Origin: Spirochaetota bacterium
GTDB taxonomy: Bacteria > Spirochaetota > Spirochaetia > Treponematales > UBA12059
Length of the DNA: 64,000 nucleotides
NCBI GenBank assembly: GCA_018262985.1
Contig: JADFDI010000011.1
Span: 40,901 to 104,900 of the forward strand
Direction: 5' to 3'
Positions 31,232-40,383 of this stretch are shown piece after piece. The notes under the pieces are model-generated. The model was given only the letters and a program-made list of their open reading frames with translations, ran no database searches and was not told the DNA's origin. The position numbers were made by a program, and so were the translations under genes. Positions within the stretch are counted from its first letter, which is position 1. Every line of letters begins with the position of its first letter.

Positions 31232-32404
31232 ATGGTCAACCTCGCGCTCTTCGGCCCGCCCGGCGCGGGCAAGGGTACCCAGTCGGAATTCCTCGTCAAG
31301 GAATACGGCCTCTTCTACATCTCCACGGGCGACCTGCTCCGGAAGGAGATGGCCGCGGGCACCCGCCTCGGCGAGGAGGCGCGCTCGGTCATAGCCTCGG
31401 GGGGCCTCGTGTCCGACGAGATCATCGTCCAGGTCATCGAGAAGGCCATCGTGGAGAACCCCGAGGCCAACGGCTTCCTCTTCGACGGCTTCCCGCGCAC
31501 CTGGGTGCAGTGCTACATCCTCGAAGGGCTGCTCCTCAAGCTCGGCGCCTCGCTCGACCTCCTCGTCAGCCTCGAGGTGGACGCGGAAACCTCGGTCTCG
31601 CGCCTCGTGGAGCGGGGACGGAGCTCGGGCCGCCTCGACGACAACGAGGAGGTCATCCGCAAGCGCCTCCGCGAATACGAGGACAAGACCCTGCCCGTCC
31701 TCGGCTACTTCAAGGAGAAGGGCGTGTACCGCGCCGTGGACGGCACCGCCGCCATCCCCGCGGTGTCGGATTCCATCCGGGCCCTCGTCCGCGAGGAGCT
31801 CTCCAAGCGTCCCGTCAACGTGGTCCTTTTCGGCTACCCCGGCTCGGGCCGCGGCTCGCAGGGCGCGGCGCTGGCCCGCGCCTACGGCCTCGAGTACGTC
31901 TCCACCGGCGCCATGCTCGACCGCGAGATCAAGCTCGGCACAGACATAGGCAAGCGCATCATGGAGCTCTACGACTCGGGCGAGCTCGTGCCCGACGAGA
32001 TCGTGGTGCGCCTCATCGAGAAGCGCCTCTCCGAAGCCGGCGAGGTCCGCGGCTTCATCTTCAAGGGCTTTCCGCGCACCCTCGTGCAGTCCTACATCCT
32101 CGACGGCCTCCTCCGGAAGCGCGGCGGCTCGGTGTCCACGGTCATCGACCTCGAGGTGCCGACGCTCGAGCTCATCAAGCGCCTCGACATCCGCTCCAAG
32201 ACCGACCGCGCCATGCCCTACGACCTGACCACCGCGCGCATCGTCCAGCGCCTCAAGGAGCACGAGTCCAAGACCGTGCCAGTCATCGAAAAGTACGCGC
32301 AGCGCCACCGCGTCGAGAAGGTCGACGGCACCGGAACCTTCGAGGAAGTCTTCGCCCGCCTCTCGGCGGTGCTCGAGCGCGCGCTCAAGGGCAATCGGGG
32401 ATAG
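31232..32404 (+). CDS. adk: Tandem adenylate kinase (two NMP-kinase domains)
   Basis: A 390-residue protein with two head-to-tail adenylate-kinase domains, each about 190 residues and of the short-lid type. Domain 1 has a canonical P-loop (GPPGAGKGT, residues 8-16), FDGFPRT and RGRSSGRLDDNEEVIRKRL. Domain 2 has GYPGSGRGSQ (201-210), where the P-loop Lys is replaced by Arg207, FKGFPRT instead of FDGFPRT, and no RxDD lid motif. Domain 1 is therefore expected to convert AMP + ATP to 2 ADP, and domain 2 is probably degenerate or regulatory. A normal adenylate kinase is about 190-215 residues. Translation appears leaderless. A terminator-like hairpin follows at 32498. Confidence 0.88.
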   Translation: MVNLALFGPPGAGKGTQSEFLVKEYGLFYISTGDLLRKEMAAGTRLGEEARSVIASGGLVSDEIIVQVIEKAIVENPEANGFLFDGFPRTWVQCYILEGLLLKLGASLDLLVSLEVDAETSVSRLVERGRSSGRLDDNEEVIRKRLREYEDKTLPVLGYFKEKGVYRAVDGTAAIPAVSDSIRALVREELSKRPVNVVLFGYPGSGRGSQGAALARAYGLEYVSTGAMLDREIKLGTDIGKRIMELYDSGELVPDEIVVRLIEKRLSEAGEVRGFIFKGFPRTLVQSYILDGLLRKRGGSVSTVIDLEVPTLELIKRLDIRSKTDRAMPYDLTTARIVQRLKEHESKTVPVIEKYAQRHRVEKVDGTGTFEEVFARLSAVLERALKGNRG

Positions 32405-32497
32405 GGGATAGGGGGAGAACCATCCAGGAAAGCGGCCGCTTTCCCCGCCGCGCCCCGCCCGCATCGACGCGTCTCCCCCTCACTCCGAAGTCCTCCC

Positions 32498-32518
32498 ACC
32501 CGTGCCGGTGGCACGGGT
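32498..32518 (+). terminator. Hairpin downstream of the adenylate kinase gene
   Basis: ACCCGTGCC-GGT-GGCACGGGT is a perfect 9-bp stem about 95 bp after the stop, without a T-run. Confidence 0.5.
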
Positions 32519-32597
32519 AGTCCGGGCTTCTCCGCCACCCCCACTCCTTCCACGAAGCCTCCAGTCAAAGCTCCGTCCCCAAGGCCCGACGAAACCG

Positions 32598-32606
32598 TGA
32601 TATTCT
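32598..32606 (+). promoter_or_regulatory. Extended -10 promoter element of hutU
   Basis: TGA-TATTCT preceded by GAAACCG lies 65 bp before the hutU ATG. It is similar in sequence and distance to the hutH element at 18682. Confidence 0.45.
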
Positions 32607-32671
32607 GTCTTCGTCCGTGGCCCGGTCCCCGAGGCCGCCGCGACCTTCCACCGCCACCCAGGAGTCCCGCC

Positions 32672-34687
32672 ATGACCAACGCCGACCGCGCCGCCGCCAT
32701 GACCATAAAGCTCGATTTCGACGAATTGCCGCCCGACCCGGTCTTCGAGCCCGGCATCCGCCGCGCGCCCCGACGCGAGGCGCACCTCACGATGGCGCAG
32801 GAGGCGCTCGCGCTCCGCAACGCCCTCCGCTACGTGCCCGAAAAATGGCACGCGATCCTCGCGCCCGAGTTCCTCGCCGAGCTCCGCGAGCGCGGCCGCG
32901 TCTACGCCTACCGCTTCCGGCCCGCGGGCCGGCTCCGCGGCCTCCCCATCGACGAGTACGCGGGCAAGACGATCGAGGGCCGCGCCTTCCAAGTGATGAT
33001 CGACAACAACCTCGACTTCGACGTGGCGCTCTATCCCTACGAGCTCGTCACCTACGGCGAGACGGGGCAGGTGTTCCAGAACTGGCTCCAGTACCGCCTG
33101 GTCAGGAAATACCTCGAGGCGGTCGATTCGGAGTCGACCCTGGTGGTCGAGTCGGGCCACCCGCTCGGCATCTTCAAGTCGAACGCCACCGCGCCGCGCG
33201 CCATCGTCACGAACGGCCTCATGGTGGGCATGTTCGACAACCCGAAGGACTTCGCGGTGGCGGCGGCCCTCGGGGTCGCGAACTACGGCCAGATGACCGC
33301 GGGCGGCTGGATGTACATCGGCCCGCAGGGCATCGTCCACGGCACCTTCAACACCATCCTGAACGCGGGCCGCCTCAAGCTCGGCGTCAGCGCTGACGGC
33401 GACCTTTCAGGCAAGCTCTTCGTCAGCTCGGGGCTCGGCGGCATGTCGGGCGCCCAGGGCAAGGCCGCCGTCATCGCCAACGCGGCGTCCATCATCGCGG
33501 AGGTGGACCCGAGCCGCGTCGAGACGCGCCACTCGCAGGGCTGGGTGACTGACGTCGCGAAGTCGCCGGAGGAGGCCTTCCGCCTCGCGCTCGCCGCCCG
33601 GAGCCAGGGCAAGCCCGTCGCGGTCGCCTTCCTCGGCAACATCGTCGATCTGCTCGAGCACGCCGACCGGGTGGGCATCCACATCGACCTGCTTTCCGAC
33701 CAGACCAGCTGCCACGCGCCCTACGAGGGCGGCTACTGCCCCGCCGGCGTCTCCTTCGAGGAGCGCACGCGCCTCCTCCGCGAGGACCCGGAGCGCTTCC
33801 GGGCCCTGGTGGACGAGTCGCTCAGGCGCCATTTCGAGGTCATCAAGCGGCTCTCGGCCAAGGGCACCTACTTCTTCGACTACGGCAACGCCTTCCTCAA
33901 GGCGGTCTGGGACGCGGGCGTCCGCGAGGTCTCGAAGAACGGCGTCGACGAGAAGGACGGCTTCATCTTCCCGAGCTATGTCGAGGACATCCTGGGGCCC
34001 GAGCTCTTCGACTACGGCTACGGGCCCTTCCGCTGGGTGTGCCTCTCGGGCAAGGACGAGGACCTGCGCCGCACGGACGCGGCCGCCATGGCCTGCATCG
34101 ACCCGAAGCGCCGCGGGCAGGACCGCGACAACTGGATCTGGATCCGCGACGCGGAGAAGAACCGGCTCGTGGTGGGCACCAAGGCGCGCATCCTCTACCA
34201 GGACGCGCTCGGCCGCCGCGACATCGCGCTCCGCTTCAACGCCATGGTGCGCTCCGGCGAGGTCGGCCCCGTCATGCTCGGCCGCGACCACCACGACACG
34301 GGCGGCACCGACAGTCCCTTCCGCGAGACCAGCAACGTCAAGGACGGCTCGAACGTCATGGCGGACACGGCCACGCAGGTATTCGCGGGCAACGCCGCGC
34401 GCGGCATGAGCCTCGTGGCCCTGCACAACGGCGGCGGCGTCGGCGTCGGCAAGTCGATCAACGGCGGCTTCGGCCTCGTGCTCGACGGTTCCGCGCGCGT
34501 GGACGACATCATCCGCTCGGCCATGCCCTGGGACGTCATGGCGGGCGTCGCGCGCCGCGCCTGGGCCCGGAATCCGAACGCCGTCTCGACCTCGGCCGAA
34601 TACAACCGCGATCAGGCGGCCCTCGGCCACGTCACCTTGCCCTACTCGGTCGACGACGCGCTCGTGAAACGGCTTGTGGGCGGCTGA
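32672..34687 (+). CDS. hutU: Urocanate hydratase (long form)
   Basis: A 671-residue enzyme that hydrates urocanate to imidazolonepropionate using NAD+ as electrophile, the second step of histidine degradation. Signatures include GRAFQVMIDNNLDFDVALYP, ANYGQMTAGGWMYIGPQGI, SSGLGGMSGAQGKAAVIA, the Cys-containing HAPYEGGYCPAGVSFEE and RDHHDTGGTDSPFRET. The common bacterial form is about 555 residues; this longer version resembles the vertebrate-type form. ATG 32672 has GGAG 7 nt upstream. It has its own extended -10 promoter and is not in an operon with hutH or hutI. Confidence 0.93.
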   Translation: MTNADRAAAMTIKLDFDELPPDPVFEPGIRRAPRREAHLTMAQEALALRNALRYVPEKWHAILAPEFLAELRERGRVYAYRFRPAGRLRGLPIDEYAGKTIEGRAFQVMIDNNLDFDVALYPYELVTYGETGQVFQNWLQYRLVRKYLEAVDSESTLVVESGHPLGIFKSNATAPRAIVTNGLMVGMFDNPKDFAVAAALGVANYGQMTAGGWMYIGPQGIVHGTFNTILNAGRLKLGVSADGDLSGKLFVSSGLGGMSGAQGKAAVIANAASIIAEVDPSRVETRHSQGWVTDVAKSPEEAFRLALAARSQGKPVAVAFLGNIVDLLEHADRVGIHIDLLSDQTSCHAPYEGGYCPAGVSFEERTRLLREDPERFRALVDESLRRHFEVIKRLSAKGTYFFDYGNAFLKAVWDAGVREVSKNGVDEKDGFIFPSYVEDILGPELFDYGYGPFRWVCLSGKDEDLRRTDAAAMACIDPKRRGQDRDNWIWIRDAEKNRLVVGTKARILYQDALGRRDIALRFNAMVRSGEVGPVMLGRDHHDTGGTDSPFRETSNVKDGSNVMADTATQVFAGNAARGMSLVALHNGGGVGVGKSINGGFGLVLDGSARVDDIIRSAMPWDVMAGVARRAWARNPNAVSTSAEYNRDQAALGHVTLPYSVDDALVKRLVGG

Positions 34688-34751
34688 AGCGCCTTCGACC
34701 CGCCAGCGTTCCGACCGCGGGCGCGGCCCGGGGATCCTTCGGGGCGGGTCC

Positions 34752-34779
34752 TTGCGCCGGACGGCCCGGCGCGCATACT
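34752..34779 (+). promoter_or_regulatory. Promoter of the secreted hypothetical gene at 34868
   Basis: TTGCGC and CATACT are separated by 16 bp. The same TTGCGC -35 box precedes tuf and the double-TetR gene. Confidence 0.5.
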
Positions 34780-34867
34780 CGGTAGGTGACGTTCCCCTCG
34801 CCCGCGGCGTAGCCAATCCGCCCGGCGTCGGCGGCGCGTCCGCATCTCGAGCCATACGGAGGAACGC

Positions 34868-35731
34868 ATGAAGTACCTGGCACTCGCCGTCGCCATCGCC
34901 GCCCTGCTCGTCCCGCTCCACCAGAACCTCGCCGCGCAGTCGGTCGAACAGGTGCCCGTCTACACCATGGCGGACGGACTCATCGCGATAGGCGACACGG
35001 AATGGGGACCGTACGAGCTCTTCGGCACGCCCCGCTTCTCGGTGGACGGTCGTCGGTGGGGCTTCGCCGGCATAGCCTCCGGGAAGGACAAGCGGGAGGG
35101 TCCGCGTATCGTCGACGTGATAATCCAGGGGAAGAAGGTCGCGAGCTTCCCGGCCGATTTCGACTGGGGAGATTTCACGATGTCCGACGACGGTTCGTCC
35201 TGGGCACTATCCACCAACCGCGGCGAGGAAACCACGCTGCGCGTGGACGGCAAGAGCTACGGGCCATACCGGCACCTGAAGTTCAACCCCGAATTCAGCC
35301 CGGACGGCAAGCACTGGATCTTCGCCGCGGAACTCGATCCGGAAAGCTACGTCATCGTCGCGGACGGCAAGCAGTACGGACCGTTCAAAGGCTTCGATTT
35401 CCTCCGCCCGGCAGGATTGAAATCGCCGTGGTTCGCTTCCGTGATGAAGTCCAGCGGCGCCGGCGCCTTCCTGGTGAACGGCAAGGAATACGGCCCGTAC
35501 GGTTGGATACCCAAGGTATTCGTCTCGAACGACGGCGGGTCATGGGGCTTCGAGACCGAGAAGAAGATCGGCCGCTCCTCCTTCAGGGTGGTGGTGGTGA
35601 ACGGCGTCGAGTATCCCGGCGCTGAAGGCCTGCGCCTCGTGACCGAGGCCGCGGGCGAGTCCTTCATCTGGTTTACCTTCTCCGAAGAGGGCGATCAGGC
35701 CTACCTCAACCGGCTGCGGGTCGGGAAATGA
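34868..35731 (+). CDS. Secreted beta-propeller-like protein, function unknown
   Basis: A 287-residue protein with a signal peptide (MKYLALAVAIAALLVPLHQNLAAQ). The mature chain consists of repeating beta modules, each pairing a FSxDGxxWGF strand with a short GKxYGPY turn (TEWGPYELF, SVDGRRWGFAG, GKSYGPYRHL, SPDGKHWIFAA, GKQYGPFKGF, GKEYGPYGW, SNDGGSWGFE). This resembles TolB/WD-type propellers that hold peptides or polysaccharide. GGAGGAACGC precedes ATG 34868. It is monocistronic, with a downstream hairpin. No named family is recognised. The repeat turns also resemble the FGPY motifs of the protein at 28005, but the folds look different. Confidence 0.75.
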   Translation: MKYLALAVAIAALLVPLHQNLAAQSVEQVPVYTMADGLIAIGDTEWGPYELFGTPRFSVDGRRWGFAGIASGKDKREGPRIVDVIIQGKKVASFPADFDWGDFTMSDDGSSWALSTNRGEETTLRVDGKSYGPYRHLKFNPEFSPDGKHWIFAAELDPESYVIVADGKQYGPFKGFDFLRPAGLKSPWFASVMKSSGAGAFLVNGKEYGPYGWIPKVFVSNDGGSWGFETEKKIGRSSFRVVVVNGVEYPGAEGLRLVTEAAGESFIWFTFSEEGDQAYLNRLRVGK

Positions 35732-35738
35732 GCTTGAG

Positions 35739-35768
35739 CCCCGGGGCGCGACGGAACGCGGCCCGGGG
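35739..35768 (+). terminator. Hairpin terminator of the propeller gene
   Basis: CCCCGGGGCGCG-ACGGAA-CGCGGCCCGGGG is a 12-bp stem with one mismatch, directly after the stop codon. No T-run follows. Confidence 0.6.
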
Positions 35769-35871
35769 TATTGCCCTCGGCCCCGCGTTCCCGTGTATGC
35801 TTCCTCCATAGTATAACGGCCGACCGGAGCTCCCCGGATCCGGGCCCGGCCGCCCACTACCGGAGGCCTCC

Positions 35872-38800
35872 ATGCCCGTCAAGCGCGATTTCGGACTCGA
35901 CCTCGACCGTACCAAGCCCCAGGAGCGCGGTCGGCTGCTCGCCTACATCAACCTCAAGCTCGAAGCCATGGGCCTGCCCTTCTACTCGAAGGAAGCCACG
36001 GCCTTCGTCGACCTCGCGCGGGAACTGCTCGCCAACCACCGCGAGAAAACCCGGCTGCTCGCCGACTACCTGCCGCCGGCGGACCGGCGCATCCAGGATT
36101 TCCTCGACGCCTACCTCGCCGAGCTCGGCCCGGACGAGATTCCGCGCATGCCCGGCAACACGCTGACCCTGGACCGCTACGGCATGGCGCGTGAGCTGTC
36201 GTTGCCGCCCGAAGCCCACGAGCACTCGTCGCCCACGCTCACGAGCTACCGGGTCCGGAACGGGGTGCTCCACAACCCCGCCAACGACCGGCGCACCACC
36301 GAAGGCGTCTTCCATGTCGCCGAGGGCGGGTTGCCGGTGCCGCCCGACAAGAAGGCCGTCCCGAAGCTCGCCTTCGCGCGCCTGCTCGCGGCAGCGCTCA
36401 ACCCGCCGGACGAGCTCGCCGAGCTGCCCTATACCGCCCGCGAAGGCGCCCGGGCCCGCTGCTTCGCGAGCCTGCTGCTCCGCCCCCTCGTGCGCCCCGA
36501 GGTGCCGGGCTACTGCGAAGAGCGCTCGATGGAGATCCGCTTCCTCGCCCCGGGCAGCCTGGTGGCCAACTGCGACTTCGTCGAGAGCATCTTCGGCAAT
36601 TCCGGCGACCCATGGATCGTGGAGAACGACGCGGCCCTCGACCCCCTGCGCTGGACCGGGCACACGGGCTGCATCATCCTGGCCACGCACCTGGTCGGGC
36701 TCCCGAAGAAGGCGCTCGGCCTGCCGCAATGGAAGGACGCCACCGAGCGGCAGAAGCGCGACGGCATGGCCTGGAAGGACGCCAAGGAAGCGTACAACGA
36801 CGGCCGTCCCTTCAAGATCAGCGCCCGCGACAGCCGCGGCGTCATCGTGACCATCATCGCCGACAACTACTTCGGCTACTCCAAGAAGGAGATCAAGACC
36901 ATGATCTCCTACTCCGCCAACCTGCTGGGGCTCGCCGAGGAGGAGCACTCCGGCGGCGCCCTCGTCTTCCCCTCGTTCAACCTCGGCACGCGCTTCGTGC
37001 CGGACACCAACCTGCACTCGAAGGGCCACACCTTCGACGGTGCCATGGAGCTGCTCGAGGGGCGCGTCGCGGTTCGGCCCGAGGGCTATGCGGTCGACCT
37101 CACCTTCCCCCAGGTGGTCTACCTTCCCGAGGACGCCGTCATCAGCCTCGAGGACCAGAAAGCCACGTGGGTCCGCGACGGCGTCGAGCGCTCGTTGCGC
37201 ATCGTCCCTGAGGAGGTCTACGTGCACCCGACCGGCTACCGCGTCCGCATGGATCGGCACGGCGGCTCGGGCGCCTGGCGCCTCGTGGGTACGGCGGCCG
37301 ACGGCCTCCTCTGCCACAAGCCCTGCACGGTCTCCGGCGGCGGCAAGAGCGAGATCTCGAAGAGCATCCAGGACGCCATGACCTTCCAGCCCATCATCAT
37401 CGGCGACTTCGAGCGCGACATGGCCGCCCTGAAGGAGCTCATCGACCGGAGCTACGGCGACCGCTTCAAGGATCCGGAAGAGAACCACGGGAAGGATTCC
37501 CGCTCCATCCTCTCGCCCAAGCGCTCGCTCGGCTCGGTCATCAAGCTGCTCTCGCCCTCGCCGCTCTACTCGGACGCCTACAACGAATGGCTCCGCTCGG
37601 TGCCCGAGCGCATCAAGAGCCTCGTCTTCCTCGTCAAGCGCTTCTACCGCCCGGATTGGGGCGACGACTGGATGAAGCGCTTCTCGGTCGACGTCGTGAA
37701 CGGGACCACCGGCAACATCTTCAAGTTCGACGGCCGGCCGCTGCTCGGAACCTTCCTCCGCGTCGGCTATACGCCGCAGGGGCTCCGCTGGACCTTCAAG
37801 CTCAGGCAGGACTTCATGCCCAGCGAGAAGGTCCAGTGGGAGGACGACATCACCGCCAGCGTCACCGTCCCGGCCAGGAGCCTCGCGGGCCTGCCGGACA
37901 CCGCGACGAACCGCAGCCTCAAGTTCGCCCGGAACTGCGAGGCGCGCTTCTTCCAGCGGCCCGATGACGCCGTCCATCCCGGCTACGACAAGCAGGCCGA
38001 GAAGGACCTCGCGCGGCCCGACAACTTCATCTCCAACTTCGAACCGCTCTCCCGGGCGAAGGCCCACGAGATGGCGGAGCGCGCGGTCGAGCTCTCGGAG
38101 TTCACCGACCCCATGCGCGCCATGATCACGGGCGCCGAGGCCGACGACGCTTTCCGCTGGTTCGTCTGCTCCGCCAGGCCCCGCCTCGTGGACGGCAAGC
38201 CCTCGAAGAATCCCCGCTACCTCCAGGTCGATCCGGGGCTTTCGAATCCCCTGGCGCGCTACCTATCGGATCTCGGCCCGAGGCTCTACCGCCGCGTACC
38301 CGCCGACAGGCCCGTCCTGCACCCGGTCGGGGCGGTGCTGCCCGGCCGTCGCAACAATCCCCCGGACCGCGCCGCGGGCATCCGTCCGCTCGCGGTCTAC
38401 GCGCCCATCCACTACCAGGAGCTTCCCGAGCTCTTCATGGACTTCATCTGCTCGCTGACCGGCAAGAGCCCGTCGACCACGGGCGCGGGCAGCGAAGGCG
38501 CGCTGACCAAGGGACCGTTCAACTCACTCGTCGCCGTCACGGACCTCAACAACGCCCTTTTGTCCTACATCCTCACGGGCTACGGCGGCTTCTCGACCGC
38601 GGCCGGCTACATCGGCCACAAATTCAAGATCGACCACGACGTGTCGCTCCTGGTGCCGGAACTCTGGTCCCGCATGGACGAGGACGAGCGCGACCCTGCC
38701 TACCTGATCGCCAACGGTTACCTCGAGCGGGTGGAGGACTTCGAATTCGAGGGAAGGATGGTGCCCGCGAGCCGGCTCGGCTGGCGCGTCACGCCGCTTT

Positions 38801-39324
38801 TCGCGGCGCACTTCCTCGGGCGCCTCTTCGACACGCCGGCGGCCGTCTTCCCCGACGAGGTGCTCAGGCCGGAGCTGCAGAGCCTGGCCGACTTCGCCGA
38901 CGGAGTGCTCAACATCGCCGAGGCCCAGGAGCGCGTCGCGCGCATGTACATCGAGGACGGCTCGATCGAAACCGCCATACCGCCGCTCGAAGCCATACTC
39001 CGCGTCATGGCGGAAGGCTCGTGGAAGGGCAAAGGACTGGAGAATCCCGAGCTCCGCGCGCTCTTCGACCGCGATTACGTGCTAGGCTCGGGCTGGTACC
39101 GCGCGCGGCTCGAACGCTACCGGGACCGGGAGGCCGCCTATCTCGAGGAGTCGCTGCTCCGCATCCGCGAGACGCTCCAGAAGCGCGGCGGCGACCCGGA
39201 GACGGCCAAGCGCCTCAAGCGCTCGCTCGAGGCGGCGGAAGCGAAGCTGGCCCTGGTCCGGAAGCCGGCCTACCTGGAAGCCCTGATCGGCACCATCGGC
39301 CGCGACCCCCTCTTCCGGGGCTAG
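35872..39324 (+). CDS. Very large PEPCK-like protein, probable pyrophosphate-dependent phosphoenolpyruvate carboxykinase
   Basis: An 1150-residue cytoplasmic protein. Central features echo phosphoenolpyruvate carboxykinases. FGYSKKEIKTMISYSANLLG (Lys338/339) followed by EEEHSGGALVFPS (His359) resembles the metal-binding Lys and His of PEPCK. CTVSGGGKSEISKS (residues about 486-499) resembles its kinase loop. The length and these motifs fit the PPi-type PEPCK family, far larger than the 530-620 residue ATP or GTP forms. That enzyme interconverts oxaloacetate + PPi and PEP + Pi + CO2. The family assignment is from memory of motifs, so confidence is moderate. GGAGGCCTCC precedes ATG 35872. It is a single gene followed by an octamer element. 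An alternative is an uncharacterised kinase-like protein. Confidence 0.6.
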   Translation: MPVKRDFGLDLDRTKPQERGRLLAYINLKLEAMGLPFYSKEATAFVDLARELLANHREKTRLLADYLPPADRRIQDFLDAYLAELGPDEIPRMPGNTLTLDRYGMARELSLPPEAHEHSSPTLTSYRVRNGVLHNPANDRRTTEGVFHVAEGGLPVPPDKKAVPKLAFARLLAAALNPPDELAELPYTAREGARARCFASLLLRPLVRPEVPGYCEERSMEIRFLAPGSLVANCDFVESIFGNSGDPWIVENDAALDPLRWTGHTGCIILATHLVGLPKKALGLPQWKDATERQKRDGMAWKDAKEAYNDGRPFKISARDSRGVIVTIIADNYFGYSKKEIKTMISYSANLLGLAEEEHSGGALVFPSFNLGTRFVPDTNLHSKGHTFDGAMELLEGRVAVRPEGYAVDLTFPQVVYLPEDAVISLEDQKATWVRDGVERSLRIVPEEVYVHPTGYRVRMDRHGGSGAWRLVGTAADGLLCHKPCTVSGGGKSEISKSIQDAMTFQPIIIGDFERDMAALKELIDRSYGDRFKDPEENHGKDSRSILSPKRSLGSVIKLLSPSPLYSDAYNEWLRSVPERIKSLVFLVKRFYRPDWGDDWMKRFSVDVVNGTTGNIFKFDGRPLLGTFLRVGYTPQGLRWTFKLRQDFMPSEKVQWEDDITASVTVPARSLAGLPDTATNRSLKFARNCEARFFQRPDDAVHPGYDKQAEKDLARPDNFISNFEPLSRAKAHEMAERAVELSEFTDPMRAMITGAEADDAFRWFVCSARPRLVDGKPSKNPRYLQVDPGLSNPLARYLSDLGPRLYRRVPADRPVLHPVGAVLPGRRNNPPDRAAGIRPLAVYAPIHYQELPELFMDFICSLTGKSPSTTGAGSEGALTKGPFNSLVAVTDLNNALLSYILTGYGGFSTAAGYIGHKFKIDHDVSLLVPELWSRMDEDERDPAYLIANGYLERVEDFEFEGRMVPASRLGWRVTPLFAAHFLGRLFDTPAAVFPDEVLRPELQSLADFADGVLNIAEAQERVARMYIEDGSIETAIPPLEAILRVMAEGSWKGKGLENPELRALFDRDYVLGSGWYRARLERYRDREAAYLEESLLRIRETLQKRGGDPETAKRLKRSLEAAEAKLALVRKPAYLEALIGTIGRDPLFRG

Positions 39325-39340
39325 CGCGGCCGGGAAGGAA

Positions 39341-39464
39341 ACGCCGAGACGCCGAGACGCGGAGAGGAAGCGGAATCGAGGAAGCGGAGCGCGATCGTGC
39401 GCAGATCAAGCTCCATCCCTCCACCCTTTCTCCCCCAATTCGGCGCCTCGGCGCCTCGGCGCTT
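39341..39464. repeat. Octamer-arm inverted repeat element (CGCCGAGA type)
   Basis: The left arm (39341-39366) is CGCCGAGA CGCCGAGA CGCGGAGA. The right arm (39441-39464) is CGGCGCCT CGGCGCCT CGGCGCT. Both have an 8-bp period and are complementary. The 75 bp between carry no gene. It fills the space between the PEPCK-like gene and the convergent FecR-type gene. Confidence 0.75.
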
Positions 39465-39476
39465 ATATCTCCTTCG

Positions 39477-40289
39477 TTACTTCTTCAAGGCGGCGAGGAG
39501 GGCGTCGGCTTCCTTGAGCGCGTCGCCGGAGAACCAGGCTTCGGCCTTCCCCTTCGAGATCAGGATCCGCGCGCTCTCCGCGTCGCCGAATTCCGCCAGC
39601 AGGGAGGCCATGAGCAGGGCGTAAGCCGGCCGGAGCTCGCCCGCCGCGGCGGGATCGGCCGCCTTGAGGGAAGCCAGCGCGCGACCGAGCTGGCCCGCGG
39701 CCACGTGCGCCCGCGCCGCGGCGTACGCCGACACGCAGGCGCGTTCCTTGTCGATCACCGAGCGCTCGTTGACGATCCTGAGCGCCTCGGCGTAGAAGAC
39801 CGCCGCCTCGGCGTAGCGCCCTTCGGACTCGGCCTTCCGGCCGGATTCGTAGAGGGTCTCCGGATCCTCCGCGTCCTCGAGCCACAGCATGTCGTCCGTG
39901 TCCGAGGAAGCGCCCCGAACCCCCGCCACCGTGGTCGGAGCGGCGGCCTGGGTGCCGGCGGCGATGCGCTCGACCACTCCGAGCAGCTTGGCTGCGGTGC
40001 CCTTCGCGGCCGGCGCGGTTTTCCAGAGGGGAGCGAGCTCATAGGTTCCAGCCTTGGAAAGCAGGAGCGATCGGCCTCCCTCGGCCGTGAGCTCGAGCAG
40101 GGCGCCGATGCCCAGCCTCACGGTGGCGTTCGCCTCGAGCTTCTGCCCGATGTCGACTTCCTTCCACGCGGCTCCTGCCTTGACCTGGACCGAGCCGTCG
40201 ACGAAAGCCACCATCGACTCCTGGGCGTATGCCACTACGGCGCCGAGAGCCAAGAGTACCACGATCAACGCGGTGCGACCGACTTTCAT
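39477..40289 (-). CDS. Periplasmic FecR-domain protein with TPR-like C-terminus
   Basis: A 270-residue protein with a signal peptide (MKVGRTALIVVLLALGAVVAYA). Residues about 25-80 (MVAFVDGSVQVKAGAAWKEVDIGQKLEANATVRLG) form a FecR-type SH3-like domain. Residues about 140-265 are helical hairpins with TPR features (LYESGRKAESEGRYAEAAVFYAEALRIV, ARAHVAAGQLGRALASLKAADP). There is no anti-sigma domain and no sigma-factor gene nearby, so it is not a FecR regulator proper but a secreted scaffold. GGAGG precedes ATG 40289. It is divergent from hutI with a 148 bp spacer. Confidence 0.78.
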   Translation of the reverse strand: MKVGRTALIVVLLALGAVVAYAQESMVAFVDGSVQVKAGAAWKEVDIGQKLEANATVRLGIGALLELTAEGGRSLLLSKAGTYELAPLWKTAPAAKGTAAKLLGVVERIAAGTQAAAPTTVAGVRGASSDTDDMLWLEDAEDPETLYESGRKAESEGRYAEAAVFYAEALRIVNERSVIDKERACVSAYAAARAHVAAGQLGRALASLKAADPAAAGELRPAYALLMASLLAEFGDAESARILISKGKAEAWFSGDALKEADALLAALKK

Positions 40290-40383
40290 ATACTTGCCTC
40301 CATCACGATAACATTCTAGCGCAATACTCGAGGGAACGCCGGGGCGGCCGCGCTCCGGCGATTTTTCCCGATCGCCGGAACGA

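Noticed and set aside
35857..38067. 736-codon frame antisense to the PEPCK-like gene
   Set aside because: It has the usual high-GC shadow composition (Val/Asp/Glu/Arg/His-rich), no RBS, and lies fully opposite a well-supported gene.
39477..40289. FecR anti-sigma regulator
   Set aside because: The protein has a cleavable signal peptide, no cytoplasmic anti-sigma domain, and no sigma factor or TonB receptor gene nearby.
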